A stretch of 64,000 nt of DNA, from contig OX328107.1 of the NCBI GenBank assembly GCA_946811185.2, positions 44,568,360 through 44,632,359 of the forward strand, written 5' to 3'. This document shows positions 38,048-48,740 of this stretch, piece after piece. Position 1 is the stretch's first letter. Each line of letters begins with the position of its first letter. A program made the position numbers and the translations under genes. The notes beneath the pieces were generated by a model. That model was not told where the DNA came from. It did not search any database and worked only from the letters and a program-made list of their open reading frames with translations. The stretch is from Hippopus hippopus. Its lineage: Eukaryota > Mollusca > Bivalvia > Cardiida > Cardiidae.

Positions 38048-41000
38048 CTACATAAAAAAAACCACCCAAATGACCTTGACCCTTCACCAAATAATTCTGA
38101 CTTTTAATAATGATGAAGAAAAAAGGCTTTTGAAAACACTGTGGGAAAAGGAGAAAATGCTGCAAAGCAGCATTTTCTCCTTTTCCCATCATGTTTTCTG
38201 ACCTTTCTAAAACAAATCTCATTATTTGAGTTACATTTAATATGCCGTCTGCAAATGCTTTTGATATGCTTGAGTCTAAAATTTTGTCGTCTGGTAATGA
38301 GTTTATGGGCCATGTATCCCATAAACAAAAAACCATTAACCCTTTACCACACAATCCCGAGTTTTAATGACTCTGAGAAAGGAAGCTTCTGAAAACATTG
38401 TTGGAAAAAAAGAAAATACTGGTAACCAGCATTTTCTCCTTTTCTCACCATGATTTCTACCCTTCCAAAGACAAATTTCATTCTTTGAGTTGCATTTATT
38501 TGGTCGTCGGCAAGCGCTTCCAATTTGGACCAGTCAAAATGTTGTCATTTGGTATAGAGTCAAAAAGACTTTATTTAACATTCTCTTTCTTATTTATTAA
38601 TGGCTACCAGTTATTGTCATACTAAATTCCATGAAAAATATTTTTGAATTTTATTTGATACTTAAAATTTGAAGAGCCTCCTTTCAGCTTCTTACCTGAC
38701 TTTGCAATTCTTCTCTCTATAACTTCAGTAGCAAAATTATCAGAACCACCTAATTCGTCGAACCCGACCACTCTACAAAATAGAGATAGTCACAATTAAC
38801 ACTATGGTTCTAAGTACAACTTAAATTGTTTTGGTGGACAATGTAAATCAGACTTTTGTTGGGTGTAGATCAAGATCAGACTGTCTTTTATGGACTGTGT
38901 AGAACCAGAATCCGACTGCCTTTAGCAAACAGTGTAGATCAAAATCAGACAACAGAAAACTTTCAGAATGATACTGGTTCTTCTCTGTTTGCTATTTCAA
39001 AAAACACTATGGCAATAACACATTTTAACTCTTTACCGAACAACAATATTCTAGACCTGTCCAAATTGAAAATATTTGCAAACAGCAATTTAAATGTTAC
39101 TAAAATGATGGGATTTGTCTTTGAAAGGATGGAAAAATTGTGGGAAAAGGAGAAAATGCTGGTTTTCTACTTTTCCCACAATAGTTTTAAAGAGTTTTTT
39201 TTCAAGGGTTGTAACAACTCTTGATTGTTTTGTAAAGTGTTAAATTGCGGGGCTTTGGTTTGTTTACCATATTGAGAAACTTAACCTTATTTATACAGAC
39301 CTATATGGTAAATCATATTCTTAAGTTGTTATTCAACCTGCCAACAAACATGGTGTGTAATAAATTTTCACTGGCACTAGCATTCAAGAAATGACCAAAG
39401 CAATGATTCCCTTAGACAAATCGCATCACTTTGATGCAAAAAAAAAATACAGTAATTAATCCTGGATTGCATCCTGCATCTTGATTGAGAAACTTGTGCT
39501 GTGAACTGAAACTGTAACTACAATGAAGAAAAGTATTGTGATTGTGAGTGTATGGTGTATGGTGCTTAAAGCTGCTTTCAACAAATCCTTCTTTTTTAAA
39601 CACCCTTCACTCTTCTTTTTTTTTAACCATCTAATAGCCCATTCTTGGCTAAATGTCCATTATCATGATGGATATTTTCAATATTACACAAAAACACACT
39701 TGATTACCCTCCATGTATGTAACCAAGAATGTAACAGAAAACACATTTACCTATCAACACAAATGGCATTTTTGAATAAAAGTACTGCAGGTAACACCCG
39801 AATCTTCAGCTTCTCTACTAAAAATTTGGCGTTGTCAACATTTATCCTGGCAAATTTGGTATCAAAATATTTTTCTGTTAAAACCTGTAATGGGACAGAA
39901 ATATGTCATTTATTCTCTTTATTTCTCTTCATTAAACATGGGCTTTAACCCTTCACCACACAACAAAATTATTGACTTGTCCAACTCCAAGAAATTTGCG
40001 GACAGCAAAACAGCAAGGACTCAAATGATGAGATTTGCCTATGAAAGTGTAGAAAACATTCTGGGAAAAGGAGAAAATGCTGGTAACCAGATTTTTCTCA
40101 TTTTCTCACAATGTTTTATATTACTCTTTACCTCAGGACGTTAAAACTCCGGATTGTGTGGTAAAAGGGTTAAATAAGTATGTAAATTACAATAAATAAC
40201 AATCATATTAACATAACAATCACTATTACAGATGCATATTTTATTTTACAATGTGATTAAGTCTATCTGTCATTATCCTTTTACCAACAATCCCATGATC
40301 TTATGATCTTGTAGTGAAAACAAGAAAATGCTAGTAACCAGCATTTTCTCCTTTCCCACAATGTTTTTTTAGCCTTTTTAAGAGAAATTCCATCAGTTGA
40401 AGCACAGGTGATTTTATGTCTGCAAATCCCTTCAACATGGACTAGTCTTCAATTCTGTCATTTGGTAAAGGTCCCTAGTTTTAATGACTCTAACAGAAAA
40501 TACTTTTGATAAACATTGTGTGAAAAGGAGAAAATGCTGGCAAACCTCAAGATTCAGCCAATTGTTAGACAAAACAGATATTATGGATCCATAATTATGT
40601 GATGACTTGCTCAGTAAGATGAATCATGGAGATGCATTTACCCTTATCCTAAATATCCTTATCCTAAATTATTGAAATGAAAATTTCAAACTGATGGTGA
40701 AAACCCCAATTTTTCTATTTCAAAGGTATTTTTTCGAGAAAGGATATCTCCTCATCTGACAGTGTAGATCCAAGATCAGACTGCACATTCTGTGCAGTCT
40801 GATCTTGATCTACAATATCCTCAAAAGTCACTGAGTTGTGCTTAGCAGCCTAGGGGTTAGATCCACTTTCCCAGACCATGGCTCAAATAATGGATAGAAA
40901 AGATGTTTTTCTTGCCGATGGTAAAAAATGTGTCAAAATGTGTTCATTGCTTGACACGAGCAGTACCTCCTTTTCCCATCATGTTTTGACATTTTAACTG

Positions 41001-44000
41001 CAGAGGTGTAAAAACAGCTGCACAATGACTCCTGTATTTTATATTCAACATACCTTTAAATGCTTATCTATGATTGCACATCTTCTAAAATCTTCATGGT
41101 AAAAATGTACTACACATTTCTCTTCACTAGTTGTAAGATCTAACACTGATTTTTCCGTCTCCATGTCACTGGAAAGGGAAAACAGAGGAACTGTTAAATC
41201 TTTATCGGATGACAAAATTTCACACCTGTCAAAATTGGAAGCACTTGCAGACAAAAAATTAAACCTGGCTCAAAATGATTGTTTTTGCCTGTGAATGGGT
41301 AGAAAACATTAAGGGAAAAGGAGAAAATGCTGGTTCCCAGCATTTTCTCCTTTCTCACAATGTTTTCGAAAGCCTTCCTCCTTGGGGTTGTTAAAAGTCA
41401 GGCTTGTGTGATAATGGGTTAAGTATTAGTGATAAGGATCATGTGTGGCTCAGCTGTGAAGGTATGGGATTTGCACACTGGAGGTCCTGGGTTTGATCTT
41501 CACCTGAGTCAATAAAGTTTCTGAGGGAGTGTCCTGGGAAAAGACACTTCAGAACCCAAGCCTTATACTGGTGAAATCTTAGCCACACATGAACAAGTGA
41601 GACTGCCATAACAGGCCTGAAATAAAACTGAAAGTGGCATTAGTCCTTTAATACACAATCCTGACATTTAATGATCCCCAAGGAAAAAGGCTATTGAAAA
41701 CATTGTGAGAAAAGGAGAAAATGCTGGTAACCAGCATTTTCTCCCTTTACCACAATGTTTTCTATCCTATCGAATACACAAATCATCCCTTGAGCTACAG
41801 TTATTTTGTCATCCGCAAATGCTTTCAATTTAGTCAAATTCAAAATTTTGTAGTCTGGTACAGACTTAATACCATACAATGATTGATTGATTGATTGTAT
41901 GGTGTTTACCACCGTTTTCAACATTATTTCAGTTATATCACGAGGGCCAGTGCACCTATCCATGCTTTCCTGGTGTTTCTTTCACCAGTACTCCACACAA
42001 TATTCTTTCTAAGCCACTGGCTGCTTTCCCACATAACCATCATAAAAACAATGGACAGCAGTGAGAGAGGAATGAATCCTGTCTCAATGACTATCATCAA
42101 TCCTTGGAAAGAAATTGGCTGAGCCGGGATGGAACCAGCAACTTCCTGTTCTCAAGTCTGTATGCAAACAACTGAGCTTAATACTATACATCAATCAACC
42201 AAGTATCATTACTTACACAAACTGTTGACATGGTACGTAATAAATTCTTGACTCTTTACTAACCAACAGATTTTTAGACTAGTTCAAATTGAAAGCATTT
42301 GCAGACAACAACATAAATGCGGCTCAAAACCTAAATTTTATTAGAGGAGGTTAGAAAAAGGAAAAAGCCTGGTGACCAGCATTTTCTCCTTCACCTACAG
42401 TGGTATCAAAAGTTTTTTTCTTTGAGGTTGTTAAAACTTGTAATAGTGTGGTAAAGGTTTAGGTAACTATTGAAAAACTACTGGCTTCAAATAACATTAT
42501 TTCTGTAGCCAAGATCAAATAATGACTTGTCTAACAGATATAAACTTGTAAAGAGTTACATTCATAAATTCAATACATACGTATTCCATTGATGTATTTG
42601 AGCAGCAGTCAGGCAAAAGGGGGTATAATGCATCTTCATGATGCATTATACCAAGCAAGTCATCACATAATTAATCCATTTAAACTAACAATCTACCAGA
42701 TTTGGAGGTAGAATGAACCTTTGACATGCAAAAAATTTATTAATAGCAAAAAGTTTTGACCATGTCAGCCTGCGCAGTCAGCACAGGCTGACATGGGTCA
42801 ATACTTTTTGCAGATGCATTAAACACCCTTTTAATCTAGCATGACTCATTTCTTTTTGTCTGTCAAAAAGCTTTTTACTTAGGTGGAGTTTCGCTCAGCA
42901 TTTTAGAGAGGCCAATATTTCTACATGTATCCCAAGTACCAATAAAATAAAACCTGCGGAATGCATGTGAGCAAATTTCTTATATCTATTGTTATATCAA
43001 GTAAATCCAGCTCAATACCTGTATATACCATGTCCTTTGTCTTTCATATCCCTGAACTGTGTAGCTTGAGTTTTCAACTGTTCTAATCTGGCTTCACGGA
43101 TATGTGATGGAATTTCCTCATTCTCGAGTTCTTCTAACAATTTCTGAATAAAGTAAACATGTATTTAGAAGAAGTATGTGTATGCTATCCCTTCGCAATG
43201 TGGGTCTAACCGCTTTAGATTTTTCATATACATGACATACATGTATAACTCCTTACCTATCAACAAAATTTTAGACTTGCCCATATGAAAAACTTTTGCA
43301 AGCAACAAATTGTATGATTCTCAAATAATATGGTGTGTGTCTATATGGGTAGAAAACATTGTGGTATGGTAAAAGGAGAAAATACTTGTCAACAGTATTT
43401 TCTTCTTTTCCAATGTTTCCAAAAGCCTTCTTTCTCACTGTCATAAAAACTGATACTAGTAAATGGATTGGTAGAAAAAATCCCTAAGTAGGGAAATTAC
43501 TTTGTCTTTTGCAAACATGATTAATTGTTTTATTAACAACACAGTAACATTTCAGCAAAGAGGCTTCCACATCAGAAACATGTTTTACTTCAAAGTCTGT
43601 ATCTCCTCTAAATTAATCATAGGGTTGACTATTGAGGCCAAAATCTACTATTGCGATAGTATTGACATTGGAAAAAATACTATTGCAATAGTATTGATAT
43701 TGCCTGATACTATTGCAATACTATTGGATGAATTGCAAGAGATGAATTTCACCAAATTACATCTCCGAGTAGTTTAAATTCTACTTGAGTATAGTTTTGA
43801 ATAGCAAATAAAGGGGAAAATAGAGTTAAATGCAAGATGCTCAATAAATTTCAATGACAATTTTTTCTAAATGCAGATGGCTCAAACAATTTAACATACC
43901 CAATTACTCTAAACTTTTGAAGAAGTCAACTTTTAAGTCTGATCGATATACAACAGCATGCAAAGCACAAAATGCTGCCAAATGCTGGTGGTTCATAAAC

Positions 44001-46991
44001 ACACCTAATAAAAAGTAATTATAAAGCAACTTTAAACTTTTAAAGAAATCACCTTTTAAATGTGAGCCCTTAACGTTTTTTTGAGTTGATAGAATTTATC
44101 TAATTTTACCCATAATTGGACAATATATTCAGACAGAAAAAATAATTATCTTTGTTTAGTCTCCAAATCTTTAGGTAATTATCATTCTGAAAAAAAGAGG
44201 GTGACCGAAATAATAGGTTTTACCTTGTTGTATGTGTATCTAAAAAGTGTTATATTAAGATATTTGTATAAATTTACTGCTTATAGTCATTAAAAAGCTG
44301 AAAAGACGATCTGAAGTGACTCTCATCGGACAATGTCAAAGAGACATTTTGTTGTATCATGGGTTTCCGTGTTTTTTACTCCGATCAGTTTTTCGTGTCT
44401 TTTAATTTCTGGCTAGGTATTTCCACATGATTTGACAAAAAGATTGTCAATGAGGGTAACAAGTAACTTCAAAACCTGTCATTTTTCACAAGAAAGGCGT
44501 ATAATGGCCTTTTTTGTCCATGCATTTTCTTACGCGAAGTCTCGGGTGTAACCAGAATCTGTTACGTGAATTTCAATTCTGTAACGTGATTTACGCAATA
44601 ATTTGCGCGAGTGGGAACACTGTTAAACATTATCTTACCTTTTTTAGCCCGAGAAAGAAGTAGCTTTCTAATACGAGTTAAGTCATAGTACAGAAGTGGA
44701 TGGTATAGATCCAAGATCAGACAGCATGTTCTGTTTAGTCTGAAGTCTATCTACACCATCCGCCAAGTTTGAAAATCGCCATCTTGCCATCAGCAGAGTA
44801 AATCAGAACGACCATAATGTAGATCTACATTAAAAGCCATCTGTCTACAAGATGCCTGTCGGCCTGTCGTGGGTACACAAATGTTTGCAGTAAAATTTGG
44901 ATAAGGGGTATGACCTAACACGCAAATCATTCGAAGCGACTGAGTTGTAACGCACCTGTTTAATTTACACACTTAAACTGGTCTGCTCGAAGAAACTTAT
45001 ATCTGGCTGCAGGTCGACCTCCAATCAATTCAAAGTGACCATGCAATAAGCCTATTTCATGCACGATTTACATGTACACCAGCTGATAAAGCCTTTTTGC
45101 ATTTAGTAATATAGCTGTTTCAAGAACACGCCAGTCGTGTCACGTTTTGTGTAGTCAGCATAAAAAAGTGCGGCTGTTTTCTAAAAATTAATCTAATTCC
45201 TTGCAGCCGAAATAAAAGGAATGCATTCGAAATGGATTACTGATAAATGAAGAAAAGAAAGAACGAGGTTTAGTATTCATTTTTCATAGTAGATTTATTT
45301 ATTGCTTATGGAGGGACAACACGCATGGTTATGGTTTTGGCAGCCTATGTAGATTAAGATTAGACTGTAGGCAGACTGTTTGGTCTGATCTTTGATCCAA
45401 ATTCACACTTTTCGCTTTGGTGAGAAGTTTTTAACAAAAACACCCTTAGTGTTGCAATTATTTTGGTCTAATTTCATGACTTAAAATTATCGCTGAGTTA
45501 ATCAGCTCTCGAAGGATTCGTTTTCGTAACGATGAACATTGCTATGCAGAAATGAATATTATGCAGCCGATCATTATTGAAAACATATTCCAAAAAATTA
45601 CCCGTCAAATATTTTGGGAAATTAACGTTACGGAATGTCCGAATATTTAGGAAAACTTGCTTTTGGAAGTGTTCAGAGAAAGAATTAAAAAATAAATTAT
45701 TTTTGTAAATAATTAAACGTGTCCGAACTTTTAGGGCGTTTGAATACATTAGCGAATTGCAGTATTTTCTCCCTCTTTCTTGTCAGTGAAACTATCGAAA
45801 TTATCGATATTTGAGGTAACTATCGGCGATAGTTATCGATTTTCAACATAACAATCGATGCAGTAGCATCGACACACTCACCATCGCGATCCATCGATAG
45901 TCCGATGTATCGTTACACCCCTAATTAATCATTCAAGTGTTTTAGCAACCTGAGGAAGAATAAGTATTCTTGAAAACATTGTTGGATTATACAGGAACCG
46001 CTAAAATGCTGACACACATTAAAGTCTATCCCTAGGGGAAAAAATGCAGCCAGTGTGGTACTCAAATCCTGGTCCCCTCAATTCCAGGACAAGTTTTCCA
46101 ACCACTGAGCTATCTGTACCACTAGACATCCACTCTACCAATTATCATTACACTCCATCCCCTCTTGATTTTTTGGACCTACTCCACTACAAAGGTTCAT
46201 AAGATCCCTTTGGTTTCTAGGAACCATTTCAACACCATGAGAGTATAAGGAAAAAAGTGGGATGGTACTGGGCTCGAACCTGGGACCCCCTGCTTCCAGT
46301 GTGAATGCTCTAAAAATTGAGCTGCCCAGACTTCTCAACATCTACGCAGCTGGTTACAGCTACAGCATCATTTTCTCTTTTCCTCCAAAAATATATCCTA
46401 TGCTTTCACAGACAAATCACATCAGTAATCTTTTGAGCCACATTTTATTTAATATCTGTAAATGCTTGCAATATTTTGCCTTTTAAAAAACATTTTACTT
46501 TGTTTCAAATGTTTCTCCAGTTTGGAAACCAAACTTTGAAAATGTCCGTATAGATTAACCCTTAAAGCCTCTTTCTCTACTAAAATTACCTTTGCAGACA
46601 GTTAAGATCAAGATCAGACTGCCTAAAATGTGCAGTCTGATCTTTGATTTCCACAGTCCGCTTTAAAGAAAAAGTCAAGTCAAAACACTGTCACGAAATT
46701 GCAATTATTTGGAACTTAGTGTAGACTGATAATGGCCAGTGGATTTATTCGGCTTTTTAAGGGTCAAAATGAGTCAGAATTAAGAAAATCGGGGAATGAT
46801 TTATGATGCGACATGGAAACCAATCATAAGTTGGCTTTCCAAGAAACTTTGTCAGTTTACTGATTTTACACAGCTTCAAAAAGAAAGATTCCGTTAAATC
46901 AGATAAAAAATAAGTCAAGTTATCCACTAACTTCTTCAGCAAGAGCCTCGTCTTCCAACAGAGCATTCGCATTTTCAACTGTCGACGCCAT
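37944..46991 (-). CDS. TXNDC9: thioredoxin domain-containing protein 9 (complete, 6 coding exons)
   Basis: The exons, read on the - strand, are 46991-46932, 43143-43019, 41168-41054, 39884-39751, 38772-38696 and 38047-37944. All junction phases agree (0, 2, 0, 2, 1), giving 204 residues; human TXNDC9 has 226. The order is an acidic N-terminus, a helical segment ending KGHGIY, a thioredoxin-like fold with CVVHFYHEDFRRC (about 80-92), the cis-Pro loop IRVLP (Pro about 132), VVGFDELGG (about 146-154), and an acidic tail with KKTIFG and DEDSSDDDDY. The family's VVGF.(D/E)LG, KKTI.G and Asp/Ser tail motifs are all present. As in the family, the CxxC redox pair is missing. Known role of the family: phosducin-like co-factor of the CCT chaperonin in actin and tubulin folding, cytosolic and centrosomal. 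The protein here is assigned by similarity I can read, not by search. Confidence 0.9.
38081..38560 (-). mobile_element. two TTAA-type MITE copies in TXNDC9 intron 5
   Basis: 38081-38303 and 38337-38560, both with CTTTACCACACAATCCC-type starts and TTTGGTA end parts. They begin 30 bp from the acceptor of exon 6. Confidence 0.7.
38696..38772 (-). CDS. TXNDC9: TXNDC9 coding exon 5
   Basis: The acceptor is TTTTGTAG and the donor TCAG/GTAAGA. It encodes VVGFDELGGSDNFATEVIER, then RIAKS, the most conserved end of the thioredoxin-like domain. Phase 2 in, phase 1 out. Confidence 0.9.
38861..38955. repeat. 52-nt foldback repeat, three tandem arms
   Basis: GTAGATCAAGATCAGACTG, GTAGAACCAGAATCCGACTG and GTAGATCAAAATCAGAC in direct order. 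Confidence 0.5.
39028..39243 (+). mobile_element. TTAA-type MITE with deleted right core arm
   Basis: TAACTCTTTACCGAACAACA to TTTTGTAAAGTGTTAA; after GAGAAAATGCTGG the sequence goes straight to TTTTCTACTTTTCCC. Confidence 0.65.
39244..39750. other. TXNDC9 intron 4, nothing recognised
   Basis: No repeat family of the window and no extra exon is supported. Confidence 0.4.
39751..39884 (-). CDS. TXNDC9: TXNDC9 coding exon 4
   Basis: The acceptor is ATTACAG and the donor ATAG/GTAAAT. It encodes VLTEKYFDTKFARINVDNAK, then FLVEKLKIRVLPAVLLFKN, including the cis-proline loop of the fold. Phase 0 in, phase 2 out. Confidence 0.9.
39948..40173 (+). mobile_element. TTAA-type MITE copy
   Basis: TTTAACCCTTCACCACACAA to GTGTGGTAAAAGGGTTAA. 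Confidence 0.7.
40275..40660. mobile_element. TTAA-type MITE copies and a MITE-family-2 half joined to one
   Basis: 40275-40475 is in - orientation. A further - fragment 40480-40540 breaks off at GAGAAAATGCTGG and continues directly as the right half of family 2 (CAAACCTCAAGATTCAGCC to GGAGATGCATTTACCC). Confidence 0.6.
40763..40814. repeat. 52-nt foldback repeat, best-preserved copy
   Basis: Arms TGTAGATC-C-AAGATCAG and CTGATCTTGATCTACA continue through ACTGCACA/TGTGCAGT to a 3-nt loop TTC. Pairing is complete except for one bulged C. Confidence 0.75.
41054..41168 (-). CDS. TXNDC9: TXNDC9 coding exon 3
   Basis: The acceptor is CTTTCCAG and the donor AAAG/GTATGT. It encodes DMETEKSVLDLTTSEEKC, then VVHFYHEDFRRCAIIDKHLK, the first strand and helix of the thioredoxin-like fold. 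The single Cys in the would-be active site matches the redox-inactive family. Confidence 0.9.
41190..41424 (+). mobile_element. TTAA-type MITE copy
   Basis: GTTAAATCTTTATCGGATGA to GTGTGATAATGGGTTAA, starting 22 bp from the acceptor of TXNDC9 exon 3. Confidence 0.7.
41440..41645 (+). mobile_element. tRNA-derived SINE
   Basis: A-box-like TGTGGCTCAGCTGTGAAGG and B-box-like GGGTTTGATCTTCACC, then AAGACACTTCAGAACCCAAG and tail TGAAATAAAACTGAAAGTGG. Confidence 0.65.
41641..41873 (-). mobile_element. TTAA-type MITE copy
   Basis: TTAGTCCTTTAATACACAAT to GTCTGGTACAGACTTAA, with core intact. Confidence 0.7.
41877..42182 (-). mobile_element. tRNA-derived SINE, long copy
   Basis: The - strand starts AGCTCAGTTGTTTGCATAC with B-box-like GCTGGTTCCATCCCGG, then TTTCTTTCCAAGG and CTCTCTCACTGCTGTCC. 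It ends in a (GATT)n run on + (41881-41897). Confidence 0.65.
42250..42465 (+). mobile_element. TTAA-type MITE copy
   Basis: GACTCTTTACTAACCAACAG to GTGTGGTAAAGGTTTA. Confidence 0.65.
42613..42850 (-). mobile_element. MITE family 2 copy
   Basis: AAAAGGGGGTATAATGCATC to AACACCCTTTTAATCTAGCA; core CATGTCAGCCTGCGCAG/GCACAGGCTGACATG. Confidence 0.7.
43019..43143 (-). CDS. TXNDC9: TXNDC9 coding exon 2
   Basis: The acceptor is TTATTCAG and the donor ACAG/GTATTG. It encodes KLLEELENEEIPSHIREARL and on to KDKGHGIY, the charged helical N-terminal segment of the family, whose KGHGEY motif is recognisable. It enters in phase 0 and leaves in phase 2. Confidence 0.88.
43240..43470 (+). mobile_element. 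TTAA-type MITE, diverged
   Basis: AACTCCTTACCTATCAACAA; core GAGAAAATACTTGTCAACAG. Confidence 0.55.
43471..45330. other. TXNDC9 intron 1, mostly unrecognised
   Basis: 43645-43735 has nested short palindromes of CTATTGCAATAG type. A 52-nt foldback copy (AGATCCAAGATCAGACAGCA) lies at 44705-44760. Otherwise nothing is supported. Confidence 0.4.
45350..45410. repeat. 52-nt foldback repeat copy
   Basis: TGTAGATTAAGATTAGACTG and GGTCTGATCTTTGATCCA. Confidence 0.5.
45778..45925. mobile_element. fragment with a GGGGTGTAACGATACATCG end (hAT-like?)
   Basis: The right end, read on the - strand, starts TAGGGGTGTAACGATACATC, then ATCGAT-rich text continues to 45785. GGGGTGTAACGATA ends are familiar from hAT-type elements; the partner end is not found. 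Confidence 0.4.
45940..46480. mobile_element. SINE fragments and MITE fragments, mixed
   Basis: Two tRNA-like fragments on the - strand: 46045-46125 (AGCTCAGTGGTTGG, GGATTTGAGTACC) and 46258-46335 (GGCAGCTCAATTTTTAGAGC, GGTTCGAGCCC). They are flanked by pieces of TTAA-type MITE (GAAAACATTGTTGG; ATCATTTTCTCTTTTCC). Confidence 0.5.
46600..46662. repeat. 52-nt foldback repeat copy
   Basis: AAGATCAAGATCAGACTGCC and TGTGCAGTCTGATCTTTGAT. Confidence 0.6.
46932..46991 (-). CDS. TXNDC9: TXNDC9 coding exon 1 (start codon)
   Basis: ATG at 46991-46989 begins MASTVENANALLEDEALAEE; the donor GTTAGT follows at 46931. The exon ends in phase 0 and joins KLLEELENEE of exon 2. The start is supported by TAA in the frame just past the donor and by CCAAT-type motifs upstream. 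Confidence 0.8.
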
Positions 46992-47075
46992 GTCTAAACA
47001 AATCGTGCTTTCTGGTTCCCGCGTCCTGCCTTAATAATTGGTCCAGAGACGAAAACCAATGACAATCATTTAAGC
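46992..47075 (-). promoter_or_regulatory. probable TXNDC9 proximal promoter
   Basis: Just upstream of the TXNDC9 ATG are a CCAAT box (- strand; + positions 47037-47041), a second inverted one (ATTGG, + positions 47056-47060) and a GC-rich GACGCGGGAAC block. This is unlike the AT-rich surroundings and fits a TATA-less housekeeping promoter. The transcription start cannot be placed. Confidence 0.4.
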
Positions 47076-47116
47076 AAAGGATGGTAATGAATCGCAAGGA
47101 TATACAACGGACGGTA

Positions 47117-47240
47117 AATAGTAATTTTATAATTTTATATAATATTATTTATATAATCAGTAATATAATTTTTATTTATACTTATAATTTATATAATTAA
47201 TATTATTCATATAATAATATTTAATAATTTAATTATGATA
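47117..47240. repeat. AT-only stretch upstream of TXNDC9
   Basis: About 120 bp of TATA/ATAATA text almost without G or C, with short palindromes such as TTATATAATATTATTTATATAA-like arms. It separates the promoter from the tandem-repeat element. Confidence 0.5.
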
Positions 47241-47282
47241 AAAAATGGCAAACCTATTTCAAATTGAGTGACTGGATGCAAT

Positions 47283-48275
47283 TTTTATTTTAAAAGCTCT
47301 GAAGTGGCATCTAGAGTGTACACAAGGTTTTTCCAAGATTTGACATGGCTACCTAGTTTCTCACCCAATATGACCCATTTTCAATTTCATCATATTGATC
47401 ATCAAGCCAAACATTCTGACTAATGTTCATAAGTATTGGACAGAAAATGATGACTACACAAGTTATTTTAAAGATTTGAACTGGTGACCTAGTTTTTGAC
47501 CCGATGTACCCCATTTTCAAACTCATTTAAAATATTATCATGACAAACATTCTGACCAACATTCAAGAGTTTTGGACTACTAAAAATGTGGCCTCTAGTG
47601 TGTACACAAGGTTTTTCTAAGATTTAACCTAGTGACCTAGTTTTTGAACTGACATGACCCATTTTCAAACTCATTTGAGATAATATCAAGTCAAACATTC
47701 TGACCAACTTTCAAGAGTTTTGGACTGAAAATGTGTCCTCTAGACTTTACACAATGTTTTTCTGAGATTTGACCTAGTGACCTAGTTTTTGACCCATTTT
47801 AGAACTTGTCCAAGATATCATCAAGACAAACATTCTGACCAACTTTCAAGAGTTTTGGACAAAAAATGTGGCCTCTAGAGCGTACACAATGTTTTCTGAG
47901 ATTTGACCTAGTGACCTAGTTTTTGACCCAACATGACCCATTTTAGAACTTGTCCAAGATATTATCAAGACAAACATTCTGACCACCTTTCAAGAGTTTT
48001 GGACTGAAAATGTGGCCTCTAGAGTGTACACAAGGTTTTTCTAAGATTTGGCCTAGTGACCTAGTTTTTGACCCAACATGACCTGTTTTCGAACTTGTCT
48101 GAGATATCATTAAGACAAACATTCTGACCAAGTTTCAAGAGTATCTGACTAAAAATGTGGCCTCTAGAGCGTACACAAAGTAAAAGTTGAGGACAGACGA
48201 CACACGACGGACGCTGGACACCACTCAAACACAATAGCTCACCTTGAGCACTTTGTTGCCATGTGAGCTAAAAAT
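47283..48275 (-). mobile_element. 145-bp tandem-repeat element, 6-7 monomers
   Basis: Monomers with ACATTCTGACCAACTTTCA and GACCTAGTGACCTAGTTTTT, then ACGACGGACGCTGGACACC, a mutated end hairpin (TGAGCACTTTGTTGCCATG) and AGCTAAAAA. The junction cuts a MITE at GCTGG/TTACCAGC. Confidence 0.7.
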
Positions 48276-48420
48276 GCTGGTTACCAGCATTTTCGCCTTA
48301 CCCCACAATGTTTCCTACCCTATCAAAGACAGAAATTATTGTTTGAGCAACATTTATTTTGTCGTCTACACATGCTTTCAGTTTGGAGGAAGTCCAAAAT
48401 AATGTCCTTTGGTAAAGAGT
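48276..48420 (-). mobile_element. TTAA-type MITE, right half
   Basis: GCTGGTTACCAGCATTTTCG to CCTTTGGTAAAGAGTAAA; the left half is replaced by the tandem-repeat element. Confidence 0.6.
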
Positions 48421-48465
48421 AAAAGGTCGGTTCAGTCAGAGTATCTCACTGCTTTTTGGACAGCT

Positions 48466-48740
48466 TAGATCCATAACCACATTCAGTCTGATCTTAATCC
48501 AGACTGTTTGCAAAGGAAACCAAACCCCAACCGCACTTGCCCAAATTAGAATCATTTGCTCAATTGATGAGATACGTCTCCTGATGGGTAGAAAATAATG
48601 AGGGAAGGTGACTAAGTTGCTGACCTGCATTTTCTCCTTTTCCCATAATGTTTTTAAAAGGCTTTTTTCTCGGGAAAACACAAGATTACTTGATAAAGCA
48701 ACTAGAGACACTACAGAGAAGGAAACAGAAGACAACCATT
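48466..48740. mobile_element. foldback copy and a partial TTAA-type MITE
   Basis: Foldback text at 48466-48512 (AGTCTGATCTTAATCCAGAC). MITE text at 48535-48690 in + orientation (CTTGCCCAAATTAGAATCAT, CATTTTCTCCTTTTCCCA). Confidence 0.5.

Noticed and set aside
37980..38201. + strand frames over TXNDC9 exon 6
   Set aside because: Shadow of the real - strand exon continuing into MITE sequence.
43502..43777. 91-codon + frame in TXNDC9 intron 1
   Set aside because: Includes the CTATTGCAATAG palindrome cluster, has no splice or start context and lies opposite the gene.
46255..46335. Possible functional tRNA gene on the - strand
   Set aside because: The B-box is good (GGTTCGAGCCC) but the acceptor stem does not pair and the arms are irregular, so it is a SINE fragment.
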